From an uncultured Erysipelotrichaceae bacterium (lineage in GTDB: Bacteria; Bacillota_I; Bacilli_A; Erysipelotrichales; Coprobacillaceae), in the NCBI GenBank assembly GCA_900538465.1, contig UPXV01000004.1, positions 25,263 to 89,262 on the forward strand: a DNA stretch of 64,000 nucleotides. The letters run 5' to 3'. Below, piece by piece: positions 34,499 to 42,396 of the stretch. Numbering within the stretch: the stretch's first letter is position 1; each line of letters begins with the position of its first letter. The notes beneath the pieces were generated by a model. It worked only from the letters and a program-made list of their open reading frames with translations, ran no database searches and was not told the DNA's origin. The position numbers and the translations under genes were made by a program.

Positions 34499-35181
34499 TT
34501 GTAGTTTATAAGTTTCTTTTGACTTACTTTCTTATAAATATAAAGACCTATAAGAGATATGATTCCTGTAACGATAAAGACAATAATTGAAAAAATATAA
34601 TTTTCCACTCCAATCGCATGACCACCAATTGTACTTGTGATAATTGATGGGATTCTTGCAATAGTTGTAATTAATAAGAAAGTGGATAATTTCATATCTG
34701 TTAATGGAATAAAGTATGTGAGAGCATCTTTAGGTGTCCCAGGAATAAAGAAAATAAGAAAACATAACATATTTCTTTTTTCCTTGTTTTTTAAAAAAGA
34801 AACTTCTTCGATCTTCTTAATATCAATAAAGCGTTGAATAAAAGAAATTCCAAATTTTTTGACAAAGAGATAAATCAGAATACTTCCAATTGCACTTCCA
34901 ATCATACAAGCCAACAATCCACCAAAAGGGCCATATAAATAACCTGCCATGATTTCAATGATTTCTCCTGGTAAGAAAACAAAAACAACTTGTAATGCCA
35001 TCATAAGTGCTAAAATCAAATATCCAAAGACACCTAACTCTTGAAGTTGATGTCTTAAAAACTGAGGATTATCAAAAAGCTTCATCATGGGTTGATATAG
35101 TAATAAGCATCCTATGGCCATAATCAGAAAGCATAATCCAATTCCCTTAATTTCTTTTTGATGTTGTTTTAAATAATTCAT
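34492..35181 (-). CDS. VTT-domain (DedA/TVP38-like) membrane protein
   Basis: This 229-residue protein has six or so membrane helices and the VTT/SNARE-associated pattern FLPGEIIEIMAGYLYGPFGG, followed by an FIPGTPKDALTYF re-entrant block. DedA/TVP38 proteins are linked to membrane lipid or undecaprenyl-phosphate flipping and to resistance against cationic peptides. A GTG at 35190 is in frame, but ATG 35181 lies 8 bp after GGAG. Its promoter carries the same 11-bp-period repeat as the two-component operon next to it. Confidence 0.88.
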   Translation of the reverse strand: MNYLKQHQKEIKGIGLCFLIMAIGCLLLYQPMMKLFDNPQFLRHQLQELGVFGYLILALMMALQVVFVFLPGEIIEIMAGYLYGPFGGLLACMIGSAIGSILIYLFVKKFGISFIQRFIDIKKIEEVSFLKNKEKRNMLCFLIFFIPGTPKDALTYFIPLTDMKLSTFLLITTIARIPSIITSTIGGHAIGVENYIFSIIVFIVTGIISLIGLYIYKKVSQKKLINYNL

Positions 35182-35247
35182 TTCTATCACTCCTATTTAC
35201 ATGTTTTAGTATGAACATAAAATAGAAAAAACAGATTGTTATTTTTA

Positions 35248-35264
35248 TAAAGAAATTCTAAAGA
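35248..35264 (-). promoter_or_regulatory. Response-regulator box before the VTT gene
   Basis: TAAAGAAATTCTAAAGA on the + strand matches the box at 34482-34498 at 16 of 17 positions and lies at nearly the same distance (67-83 bp) from its start codon. Confidence 0.65.
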
Positions 35265-35291
35265 AAATAAAAACAAGAGCTTAAACTCTTG
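35263..35291 (-). terminator. Terminator of the HD-domain gene
   Basis: CAAGAG and CTCTTG (35274-35279 with 35286-35291) pair around a 6-nt loop and, read leftward, run into TTTTTATTTTC. Confidence 0.75.
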
Positions 35292-35292
35292 C

Positions 35293-35874
35293 CTATTTCT
35301 TGCCTTCTATAAAGTAAGTTGCTTCCATATCCGCTGTAGATAAAGCAAATGCAAGTGGAAACATCTCAAATGCAGTTCCTACATTTCTACTATCCTCACT
35401 ACCTGCAAAGCCCATGTGATAGCGAATCGCAAAAGCTTCTTCCCTTGTTAAACGCATATAGCCACTAATCATATAAACACTCTTTTCACCATGACCATAT
35501 GGCAATGTATCATTATATTCATAGGTTGGAACTTGAATCCATTGTCCGTTTTCTTTCACGTTTCTTGTTCCTTTTTTATAGCAGTTAATTTTACATAAAT
35601 CATGAAGTAATGCCACAATTGCAATACTTTCATCATTGTATTGAAGACCATAAGTTGTTTGTACACGTTCTCGAGATAAATAATCTTTTAAACAATCATA
35701 AACATTTAAACTATGTTCAACCAATCCACCATCATAACTGCCATGAAATCTTGCACTTGCAGGAGCATCGAAAAAGTCGGAATTCTTTGATAATAAAAAT
35801 TCTAAAAGTTTTTCACTTCCTTCACGATGAATATACTGTTTATAAATTTCAATAAAACGTTCTTTATTATTCAT
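35293..35874 (-). CDS. HD-domain phosphohydrolase
   Basis: This 193-residue protein has an HD superfamily metal site in order: His in GGLVEHSLNVYD, the HD pair in VALLHDLCKI, His in YGHGEKSVYM and His in AIRYHMGF. HD enzymes cleave phosphomonoesters or cyclic nucleotides, and related short proteins of Bacillota are annotated only as hydrolases. It has no membrane segment. It is a single-gene leftward unit with an AAGGAAGTG ribosome site. Confidence 0.85.
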   Translation of the reverse strand: MNNKERFIEIYKQYIHREGSEKLLEFLLSKNSDFFDAPASARFHGSYDGGLVEHSLNVYDCLKDYLSRERVQTTYGLQYNDESIAIVALLHDLCKINCYKKGTRNVKENGQWIQVPTYEYNDTLPYGHGEKSVYMISGYMRLTREEAFAIRYHMGFAGSEDSRNVGTAFEMFPLAFALSTADMEATYFIEGKK

Positions 35875-36002
35875 GTTTTCACTTCCTTTTTACAAATTAT
35901 ATCAAAAATACATATGAATCAAAATTGTTTTGTATGAAAATTCTTAACTTTCTTTTTTATTTCTTCCATATTATAATAAAAGTATAGAAAAAGAGGGGTA
36001 GA

Positions 36003-36479
36003 ATGAAGAAAGTCAAAACAAATGTCTTACGTATCTTAGATCAACAACATATTCATTATGAAACAAGAGAATATGAATATGATGAAGAACATTTAAGTGG
36101 TGATCATATTGTTAATCAAGTTGATTTAGATGCTAATGAAATTTATAAAACATTGGTTTTAAAAGGAACACATCAATATTTGGTATGCTGTATACCTGTA
36201 ATGGAAGAAATTGATTTAAAGAAGTTAGCAAAAGCAAGTGGAAATAAGAGTGTTGAGATGATTCATCAAAAAGATTTGTTACCTTTAACTGGTTATATGC
36301 GTGGTGGATGTTCTCCTATTGGTATGAAGAAAATGTTATCGACTTATTTTCAAGAAGATATTGTTCATTTAAAAAGGGTAGCTGTTAGTGCTGGGAAAAG
36401 AGGATTACAAGTCATATTGGAACCAAATGACTTAATAAAATGTGTACAAGGAACATGTGTGGATGTTATAAGAAAGTAG
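36003..36479 (+). CDS. ybaK: Cys-tRNA(Pro)/aminoacyl-tRNA deacylase YbaK-type
   Basis: YbaK/EbsC proteins hydrolyse Cys mis-attached to tRNA(Pro). The 158-residue protein has MKKVKTNVLRILDQQHIHYE at the start, YKTLVLKG, LKKLAKASGNKSVEM and GYMRGGCSPIGMKK with the conserved glycine loop, and AGKRGLQVILEPNDL near the end. The length is normal. It acts alone in the cytoplasm. Confidence 0.94.
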   Translation: MKKVKTNVLRILDQQHIHYETREYEYDEEHLSGDHIVNQVDLDANEIYKTLVLKGTHQYLVCCIPVMEEIDLKKLAKASGNKSVEMIHQKDLLPLTGYMRGGCSPIGMKKMLSTYFQEDIVHLKRVAVSAGKRGLQVILEPNDLIKCVQGTCVDVIRK

Positions 36480-36709
36480 GGAGGATATGGAAGTGGCTCA
36501 GGAACTCTTGATCTTGTGACAATAACTACCAAAGCTAACCTAAGAAAATTAGAAAGTGACTTTTATGAATCATAATCAGTGTTCAACAAGGAAATCATAC
36601 CCAAGGCTGTCTTTCAATACCGGAATCACAAATAGTTTATCTATTAAAGAAAACTGATTCATCTACAGGGTTTGTTATAAGTTTAATTGATAATATTGAA
36701 AATTATTAG
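36480..36709 (+). pseudogene. Possible decayed coding stretch after ybaK
   Basis: The 349 bases between ybaK and the phosphosugar mutase carry no intact gene. Right after the ybaK stop, the same frame reads GYGSGSGTLDLVTITTKANL and continues to a stop near 36573. A second frame further on ends LLKKTDSSTGFVISLIDNI with a stop at 36709. By eye these resemble the DUF2179 tail of YitT-type membrane proteins broken by stops and a frameshift. The identification is weak and the base use is less AT-biased than the surroundings. No start codon is clear. Confidence 0.3.
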
Positions 36710-36715
36710 GCGTTA

Positions 36716-36750
36716 AAAACCATCTTGCATAAAGCGGGATGGTTTTCAAA
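36716..36750 (+). terminator. Intrinsic terminator
   Basis: AAAACCATC and GATGGTTTT (36716-36724 with 36738-36746) pair perfectly around a 13-nt loop. It ends the ybaK unit, including the decayed stretch. Confidence 0.7.
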
Positions 36751-36799
36751 ATTTGTTATAAATTATCATGTGGTTTTAGTGGCTTTCAATTTATGGATT

Positions 36800-36808
36800 T
36801 GGTATAAT
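36800..36808 (+). promoter_or_regulatory. Extended -10 promoter of the phosphosugar mutase
   Basis: TGGTATAAT is a consensus extended -10 box 20 bp before the ATG at 36829. Confidence 0.6.
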
Positions 36809-36828
36809 AAAAACAAGAGGTGAACAAT

Positions 36829-38523
36829 ATGGATTATAATAAAAATTATGAAAGATGGCTTAATCATCCTGCTGTAGATGAAGCCATGAAAGTTGAACTT
36901 GCAAGTATGGGAGAAAAAGAAAAAGAGGATGCCTTCTATACAAATGTTGAATTTGGTACTGCTGGAATGAGAGGAATCTTAGGGCCAGGAACAAACCGTA
37001 TGAATATCTATACAATTAGAAAAGCGAATGTTGGATTTGCTAAATATGTATTAGGATTAGAAAACGGTAAAGAAAGAGGCGTTGCGATTGGTTATGACAA
37101 TCGTCATATGTCTTATCGTTTTGCGATTGAAAGTGCTAAGGTTTTAGCTACTTATGGTATCAAATCATTTATTTTTGAAAGTTTAAGACCTACACCTGAA
37201 TTATCTTTTGCTGTGAGATATTTAAAATGTGCTGGAGGAATTATGATTACTGCTTCTCATAATCCAAAGGAATATAACGGATATAAAGTTTATGATGATA
37301 CTGGATGTCAGTTGATTCCTGAATGGGGAGATCTAGTTGTTAAATATGTTAATGAAGTAGAAGATGAATTAGATGTAAAAGTATGTAGTGATGAAGAAGC
37401 TTATCCATATATGACATGGATTGGAAAAGAAGTTGATGAAGCTTATTATAAAGAAGTTATGGGTATTGAAATCAATCCTGGTATGGATAAGAGTGGATTC
37501 AAGATTGTTTTCTCACCACAACATGGAACAAGTAATATTCCAGTGAGAGAATGTTTAGGACGTTTAGGATATGACGTTGTGCCAGTATTAGCACAATGTG
37601 CACCTGATCCTGATTATACAAATACGAAATCACCAAACCCTGAAGTACCTGCTTCTTATGAATTAGCTATTAAAAAAGCAAAAGAAGTAGATGCTGATGT
37701 TGTGGTTATTTGTGATCCTGATGGAGATAGATTAGGGGTTGTTGCAAAACATAATGGTGAATATGTATTGATGAGTGGTAACCAATCTGCGGCTGTTTAT
37801 TTGGAATATATTTTAAGCCAGATGAAAGACAAAGGAACTTTACCTGATAATGCAGTGATGTATAATACAATTGTCACTTCTGATTTAGGTGAATTGGTTG
37901 CAAGAAGTTATGGTGTTGATGTTGAGAAGACATTAACTGGATTTAAGTTTATTGGGGATAAGATTAGAAAATATGAAAAGACTGGTGAAAAGACATTTGT
38001 CTTTGGATATGAAGAATCTTATGGATGTGTTGTTAAGGATTTCGTAAGAGATAAAGATGCTGTTCAAGCTGTTTTAACAGCTGCTGAAGCAGGTAACTAC
38101 TATAAGAAACAAGGTAAAGATTTGGTTGATATTTTAAATGAATTATATGCAAAACATGGTACATTTAAAGAAACTCAAATTGCTTTATCTAAAGCAGGGG
38201 CTGCAGGAGCTGCTAGAATTAAAGAAATCATGGATAACTTAAGAAAAGATGCTCCAACAGAAATTGGTGGTGTCAAAGTTGTTGCAAGTGAAGATTATCA
38301 AACAAGTGTAAGATATGAAAATGGTAGTGAAACAACAATTGATTTACCAAAATCTAATGTACTAAAATATTACTTAGAAGATGGTTCTTGGATTGCTGCT
38401 AGACCAAGTGGTACTGAACCAAAATGTAAGTTCTATTTCTCTATTAAAGGAACAACTGCTGATGATGCAGCAAGCAAAACAGAAGTTTTCCATAAAGCAA
38501 TGATGGAAATTATTGGTGAATAA
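36829..38523 (+). CDS. Phosphoglucomutase/phosphomannomutase (alpha-D-phosphohexomutase)
   Basis: This 564-residue protein interconverts hexose 1- and 6-phosphates. The phosphoserine loop is MITASHNPKEYNGYKVY, the metal loop DPDGDRLGV, the sugar-binding loop FGYEESYG, and the phosphate-binding loop RPSGTEPK near the C-terminus. The length and the early GTAGMRGI block match the long PgcA/Pgm type that makes glucose-1-phosphate for wall and glycolipid synthesis. A GTG at 36820 is in frame, but ATG 36829 sits better behind AGAGGTGA. It stands as a single-gene unit. Confidence 0.94.
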   Translation: MDYNKNYERWLNHPAVDEAMKVELASMGEKEKEDAFYTNVEFGTAGMRGILGPGTNRMNIYTIRKANVGFAKYVLGLENGKERGVAIGYDNRHMSYRFAIESAKVLATYGIKSFIFESLRPTPELSFAVRYLKCAGGIMITASHNPKEYNGYKVYDDTGCQLIPEWGDLVVKYVNEVEDELDVKVCSDEEAYPYMTWIGKEVDEAYYKEVMGIEINPGMDKSGFKIVFSPQHGTSNIPVRECLGRLGYDVVPVLAQCAPDPDYTNTKSPNPEVPASYELAIKKAKEVDADVVVICDPDGDRLGVVAKHNGEYVLMSGNQSAAVYLEYILSQMKDKGTLPDNAVMYNTIVTSDLGELVARSYGVDVEKTLTGFKFIGDKIRKYEKTGEKTFVFGYEESYGCVVKDFVRDKDAVQAVLTAAEAGNYYKKQGKDLVDILNELYAKHGTFKETQIALSKAGAAGAARIKEIMDNLRKDAPTEIGGVKVVASEDYQTSVRYENGSETTIDLPKSNVLKYYLEDGSWIAARPSGTEPKCKFYFSIKGTTADDAASKTEVFHKAMMEIIGE

Positions 38524-38545
38524 GGATTGAAATTTCAATCCTTTT
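38522..38545 (+). terminator. Terminator of the phosphosugar mutase
   Basis: A perfect 22-bp palindrome (AAGGATTGAAA at 38522-38532 with TTTCAATCCTT at 38533-38543) overlaps the stop codon and runs into T residues. Confidence 0.75.
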
Positions 38546-38547
38546 CT

Positions 38548-38567
38548 TTTACACAAAATTTACACAA
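38548..38567 (+). promoter_or_regulatory. Tandem 11-bp-period box before response regulator 1
   Basis: TTTACACAA occurs twice (38548-38556 and 38559-38567), exactly 11 bp apart, 35-54 bp before the ATG. This is an OmpR-type direct-repeat site placed for -35 activation. Related sites precede the kinase at 39893 and the regulator at 41716. Confidence 0.65.
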
Positions 38568-38601
38568 GTGATTTATAAAATAAAGATAGAAGGTGATTGG
38601 T

Positions 38602-39279
38602 ATGTATAAAATATTATTAATAGAAGATGATTTAGATATTAGAAATATTATTGTGAAATATTTTGATAAACGGCATATTCAAGTGATTGAAGCAAGCGAT
38701 GGACATATGGGATTATCATTAATGAATAAAGATATTCAGCTTGTTTTATTAGATATCATGATGCCTGGTATTGATGGATATGAGGTTTGTCAACAAATAC
38801 GTTATCATTATAAATCACCTATTATTTTTATTAGTGCATTAAGTGATGAGGATAATCAATTAAAAGCTTTTGAACTTGGGGCTGATGATTTCATAACAAA
38901 ACCATTTCTACCTTCAGTTTTGTATGCAAAGTGTTTAGCAATATGCAAAAGACAAGATTCAAATTCATCCAACTATAAGACTTTTTCCCATATTCAAATT
39001 GATTATAATAATCATGAAGTCTTATTAGATGGACAAGTTTTAGAATTAACCCATAAAGAATATCTGTTATTAGAATATTTTACTAAACATCCTCATCAAT
39101 TATTAGAAAGAGAACAAATTTTAGATGCTATATGGGGATATGATTACTATGGACAAGCAAGAGCTGTTGATACTTATGTTAAAAAACTAAGAAAGAAGTT
39201 AGGGAAATATGGAAATTATATTGAAACAGTTTTTAAGGTAGGATATGTCTTTAAAGAGAGTGAAAATCATGAAATATAG
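38602..39279 (+). CDS. OmpR-family response regulator 1
   Basis: This 225-residue protein has a receiver domain with Asp51 in LLDIMMPGIDGYEV, the acidic pair IEDD, Lys in ITKPFLPS, and a winged helix with EYLLLEYFTKHPHQLLEREQ and the DTYVKKLRKKLGKYGNYI block. GTG 38593 is in frame, but ATG 38602 fits the AAGGTGATT site. Its stop overlaps the start of a kinase gene that has suffered an internal deletion, so its own partner is broken. It is about half identical by eye to response regulator 2 at 41716. Confidence 0.9.
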   Translation: MYKILLIEDDLDIRNIIVKYFDKRHIQVIEASDGHMGLSLMNKDIQLVLLDIMMPGIDGYEVCQQIRYHYKSPIIFISALSDEDNQLKAFELGADDFITKPFLPSVLYAKCLAICKRQDSNSSNYKTFSHIQIDYNNHEVLLDGQVLELTHKEYLLLEYFTKHPHQLLEREQILDAIWGYDYYGQARAVDTYVKKLRKKLGKYGNYIETVFKVGYVFKESENHEI

Positions 39280-39816
39280 GATAAGTGCTAAAATTTTTAT
39301 TATTTTAATGGTTGGCTTTATGTTAATTTTAGGTATTTCTGCTAAGTTGAATATTAAAGCACAGAAGAATTTATATTTATCTTGGATTAGAGAACAATAT
39401 AATTATGGGCGAATACACAAAGTATTACTGATTTATTGGATGAATATGAAGTTTTGTTTATGAAAAAGAACATTGTCGTTAAAGTCAATAATATACAATC
39501 AAGAATCAAAGGAGATAAGAAACTTTTAGAAACAGTTATTCATAACTTCTTGTCAAACGCTATTAAGCATACTCCAGATAATGGACAGATAGAAGTCACG
39601 ATAGATAAAGGATGTGCAGTCTATAATAGTGGAAGTTTAATAGATGAAGAAGATATAGAAGATATTTGGTATACATTTGTGACGCATGATCATCAAGGAA
39701 GTGGATTAAGCTTAGCAATATGTCAATCGATATTAGAAATGCATAGTTATGATTATGGTGTAAAGAATTTAGAAGCAGGAGTACAATTCTATTTTCAAAT
39801 GAAAGAGGAATGTTAG
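39269..39816 (+). pseudogene. Sensor histidine kinase with internal deletion
   Basis: From ATG 39269 the frame encodes an ordinary kinase N-terminus with one membrane helix (about residues 6-27) and then goes out of frame, stopping at 39463. From about 39413 the +1 frame instead encodes the C-terminal ATPase part, starting SITDLLDEYEVLFMKKN, through to a stop at 39816. The external sensor domain, second helix, HAMP and the phospho-His helix are missing, a loss of roughly 400 codons. The kept ATPase part is nearly identical to 41261-41633 of the next kinase, except that the G2 box reads GSGLSLAI instead of GSGLGLAI. It cannot make a working kinase. Confidence 0.9.
39439..39811 (+). repeat. 373-bp near-identical direct repeat, copy 1
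   Basis: This block matches 41261-41633 at a constant offset of 1822 bp, with about nine differences counted by eye, mostly towards the 3' end. It is limited to the ATPase-domain part of the two kinases. Confidence 0.9.
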
Positions 39817-39839
39817 TTATAGATTGGCTTTTCTTTTTC

Positions 39840-39873
39840 AATGACACTTCATTTTCACAAGTGATTTTACAAT
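39840..39873 (+). promoter_or_regulatory. Promoter-like region before kinase 2
   Basis: CACTTCATTTTCACAAG (39845-39861) resembles the regulator boxes at 38548 and 41660, and TACAAT at 39868-39873 is a -10 candidate. It lies before a kinase gene with no response regulator between. Confidence 0.5.
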
Positions 39874-39892
39874 AAGGTGAGGAGTGGTAATA

Positions 39893-41641
39893 ATGAAGAA
39901 ACATTTTCGATTAACATTGTTTAAAAAAGTCTTTTTAAGTATATTCTGTATGATTTTAGGTATTGAGATTTTTCATGCGAATCAAAGTTATATGAGTGAA
40001 GTTAATTATCAAAAAGAATTACTATATTTGCAAATAGGAAAAACAATGCCAGATGTCATTACTACTAATAAGTTACATGAGAAGTATAGTAATGTTTATG
40101 ATAAAAATTTTTTAAACGAGTTTCAAAAAAAGACAGAAATTTTGAGTGAATATAATTGCATGATACTGGATAAGGATTACAATGAAGTTAATTCTGGAGA
40201 TTATTGGATAAATGAAAAGAAGATGCAAAGAGGGATATCTTTTTTCAATAATGATCAAAACTATTATATAAATTTGTATTCATTAGATAATAAGATTTTA
40301 GCAAAAATAGAAGAATTATTAATAGAAAATATGAATCAAAATAAAAAAAGTACAATAACTATTGATAATGATAGTTTACAATTAGTGAAAGATGAAATTT
40401 ATTTAGAAGCTAAAGATTTAAAATATTTTAATATTAATGGAAAAACTTTTATTGATAATAAGAGTATCGAAAAAAAGGAATATACAATAACACAATATCT
40501 TAGCCAAAATTATTTTATAAACTATAGCTTGGATCAGAATGAATATGGAAATTTTGGTGATATCAAAAAAGTAAAGAAATTATTAATTAATCAAATTAAG
40601 AATTCACAGGATACACAAATTGTTATAGATTCTCATATTATTGCTAGGGTTGTTAATGAATTAAAAGATCATCAAGGATATATTGTAACATATGCTATAT
40701 ATTATGATGGTATTCATGATTTACAGCAAAAGTATTTCGATGAATGGTTTGGTTTTTATGTATTGTTGGTGTTTATTATCTTTGCAATAAGTTGGTTTTT
40801 AGCACATATGTTCACACGAAGAATTAAAAAGATAGATATAGTTACCCAGCAAATTACAGACAATCATTTTGATATTCAATTAAAGGAGAAACCTAAAGAT
40901 GAATTAGGAAATCTCTCTAAAAATATCAATCATATGAGTCATCAGCTTAAACAAACAATTCAACAATTAAATGATGAAATAGAACAAGTTAAAAAACTGG
41001 AATCACTAAGAAAAGATTTCATTAATCAATTTACACATGAAATGAAAACACCTTTAGGAATTATTAATGGTTATGGGGAATTGATTGAAGAAGCAGAAAG
41101 TGATGAAGAAAGAGAGAAATATATAGCGATTATTCATCGAGAGACAAAACGTATCAATCAATTGATTCAGTCAATGTTAAGTTTGTCTCGTCTAGAAGCA
41201 GGAAAAGTAGAGATGAATATTGAAGAATTTGACTTAGAAGATAGTGTGACTGAGATTATAGATGAATATGAAGTCTTATTTATGAAAAAGAACATTGTCG
41301 TTAAAGTCAATAATATACAATCAAGAATCAAAGGAGATAAGAAACTTTTAGAAACAGTTATTCATAACTTCTTGTCAAACGCTATTAAGCATACTCCAGA
41401 TAATGGACAGATAGAAGTCACGATAGATAAAGGATGTGCAGTCTATAATAGTGGAAGTTTAATAGATGAAGAAGATATAGAAGATATTTGGTATACATTT
41501 GTGACGCATGATCATCAAGGAAGTGGATTAGGATTAGCAATATGTCAATCAATATTAGAAATGCATGGTTATGATTATGGTGTAAAGAATTTAGAAACGG
41601 GCGTACAATTCTATTTTCAAATGAAAGAGGAATGCAAATAA
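39893..41641 (+). CDS. Sensor histidine kinase 2
   Basis: This 582-residue kinase has a membrane helix at about 9-27, an external domain to about 280, a second helix at about 284-306, HAMP, HisKA with His382 in NQFTHEMKTPLGI, and HATPase_c with QGSGLGLAIC. The layout is the classical two-helix envelope sensor. ATG 39893 follows GTGAGGAGTGG. Its ATPase part is nearly identical to that of the truncated copy upstream. It has no response regulator directly before it, so it may act on regulator 1 or 2. The external signal is unknown. Confidence 0.88.
   Translation: MKKHFRLTLFKKVFLSIFCMILGIEIFHANQSYMSEVNYQKELLYLQIGKTMPDVITTNKLHEKYSNVYDKNFLNEFQKKTEILSEYNCMILDKDYNEVNSGDYWINEKKMQRGISFFNNDQNYYINLYSLDNKILAKIEELLIENMNQNKKSTITIDNDSLQLVKDEIYLEAKDLKYFNINGKTFIDNKSIEKKEYTITQYLSQNYFINYSLDQNEYGNFGDIKKVKKLLINQIKNSQDTQIVIDSHIIARVVNELKDHQGYIVTYAIYYDGIHDLQQKYFDEWFGFYVLLVFIIFAISWFLAHMFTRRIKKIDIVTQQITDNHFDIQLKEKPKDELGNLSKNINHMSHQLKQTIQQLNDEIEQVKKLESLRKDFINQFTHEMKTPLGIINGYGELIEEAESDEEREKYIAIIHRETKRINQLIQSMLSLSRLEAGKVEMNIEEFDLEDSVTEIIDEYEVLFMKKNIVVKVNNIQSRIKGDKKLLETVIHNFLSNAIKHTPDNGQIEVTIDKGCAVYNSGSLIDEEDIEDIWYTFVTHDHQGSGLGLAICQSILEMHGYDYGVKNLETGVQFYFQMKEECK
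41261..41633 (+). repeat. 373-bp near-identical direct repeat, copy 2
   Basis: This is the counterpart of 39439-39811, here inside an intact kinase gene. Recombination between the copies would remove the DNA between them. Confidence 0.9.
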
Positions 41642-41659
41642 GCATTTCTTTTTTTAATC

Positions 41660-41677
41660 ATTCCACTTCGATTACAC
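41660..41677 (+). promoter_or_regulatory. Tandem 11-bp-period box before response regulator 2
   Basis: ATTCCAC (41660-41666) and ATTACAC (41671-41677) are 11 bp apart. The site lies 39-56 bp before the ATG, like the box at 38548. Confidence 0.55.
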
Positions 41678-41715
41678 AGAAGAATGTTAATATATGTATG
41701 AGGGAAGTGATAGAT

Positions 41716-42396
41716 ATGTATAAGATATTAATTGTTGAAGATGAATATCATATAAGACAAATTATAAAAGATTATTTTTCTTTAAAAGATATTGAAGTTG
41801 TTGAAGCTTGTAATGGGTATGAGGCTATAGAATTAATGAATGAATCAATTGATTTAATTTTACTGGATATTATGATGCCTGGTATTGATGGTTATGAAAC
41901 GTGTAAACAATTAAGGATAAAAACCAAAAGACCAATTATTTTTATGAGTGCTTTATCAGAAGATGAAAATCAATTAATGGCTTATGCATTGGGTGCAGAT
42001 GATTATATAACAAAACCATTTAAACCATCTATTTTGCATGCAAAATGTATAGCAATAATTAAAAGAGATAAAAAAGTGGAAGAAGAAAAATCAGTTTATG
42101 GACATATTGAATTGGATAAAGTTAATCATATACTTATTATTGATGGTAAAGAAATTGAATTGGCACATAAAGAATATGAATTGTTAGTGTATCTATGTAA
42201 TCATCATAATCAACTATTAAGTCGAAATCAAATTTTGGATAAAATTTGGGGTTATGATTATTATGGAGATGGAAGAGCAGTGGATACATATATAAAGAAA
42301 TTACGTAAAAAGTTAGGAAAATATTCGACTTATATCCAAACTGTGATTAAAACGGGATATATTTTTAGGGTGGTGAATGAAGATGAAAATAAATAA
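41716..42396 (+). CDS. OmpR-family response regulator 2
   Basis: This 226-residue protein has a receiver with Asp51 in LLDIMMPGIDGYET, acidic IVEDE, Lys in ITKPFKPS and a winged helix (HKEYELLVYLCNHHNQLLSR, then DTYIKKLRKKLGKY). The open frame extends upstream, but ATG 41716 follows GAGGGAAGTGAT. It overlaps kinase 3 downstream by 20 bp and should be its partner. It is closely related to response regulator 1. Confidence 0.9.
   Translation: MYKILIVEDEYHIRQIIKDYFSLKDIEVVEACNGYEAIELMNESIDLILLDIMMPGIDGYETCKQLRIKTKRPIIFMSALSEDENQLMAYALGADDYITKPFKPSILHAKCIAIIKRDKKVEEEKSVYGHIELDKVNHILIIDGKEIELAHKEYELLVYLCNHHNQLLSRNQILDKIWGYDYYGDGRAVDTYIKKLRKKLGKYSTYIQTVIKTGYIFRVVNEDENK

Noticed and set aside
41632..41715. 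Upstream extension of response regulator 2
   Set aside because: It would cover the direct-repeat box and the promoter; receiver domains start at the MYKILIVEDE found at 41716.
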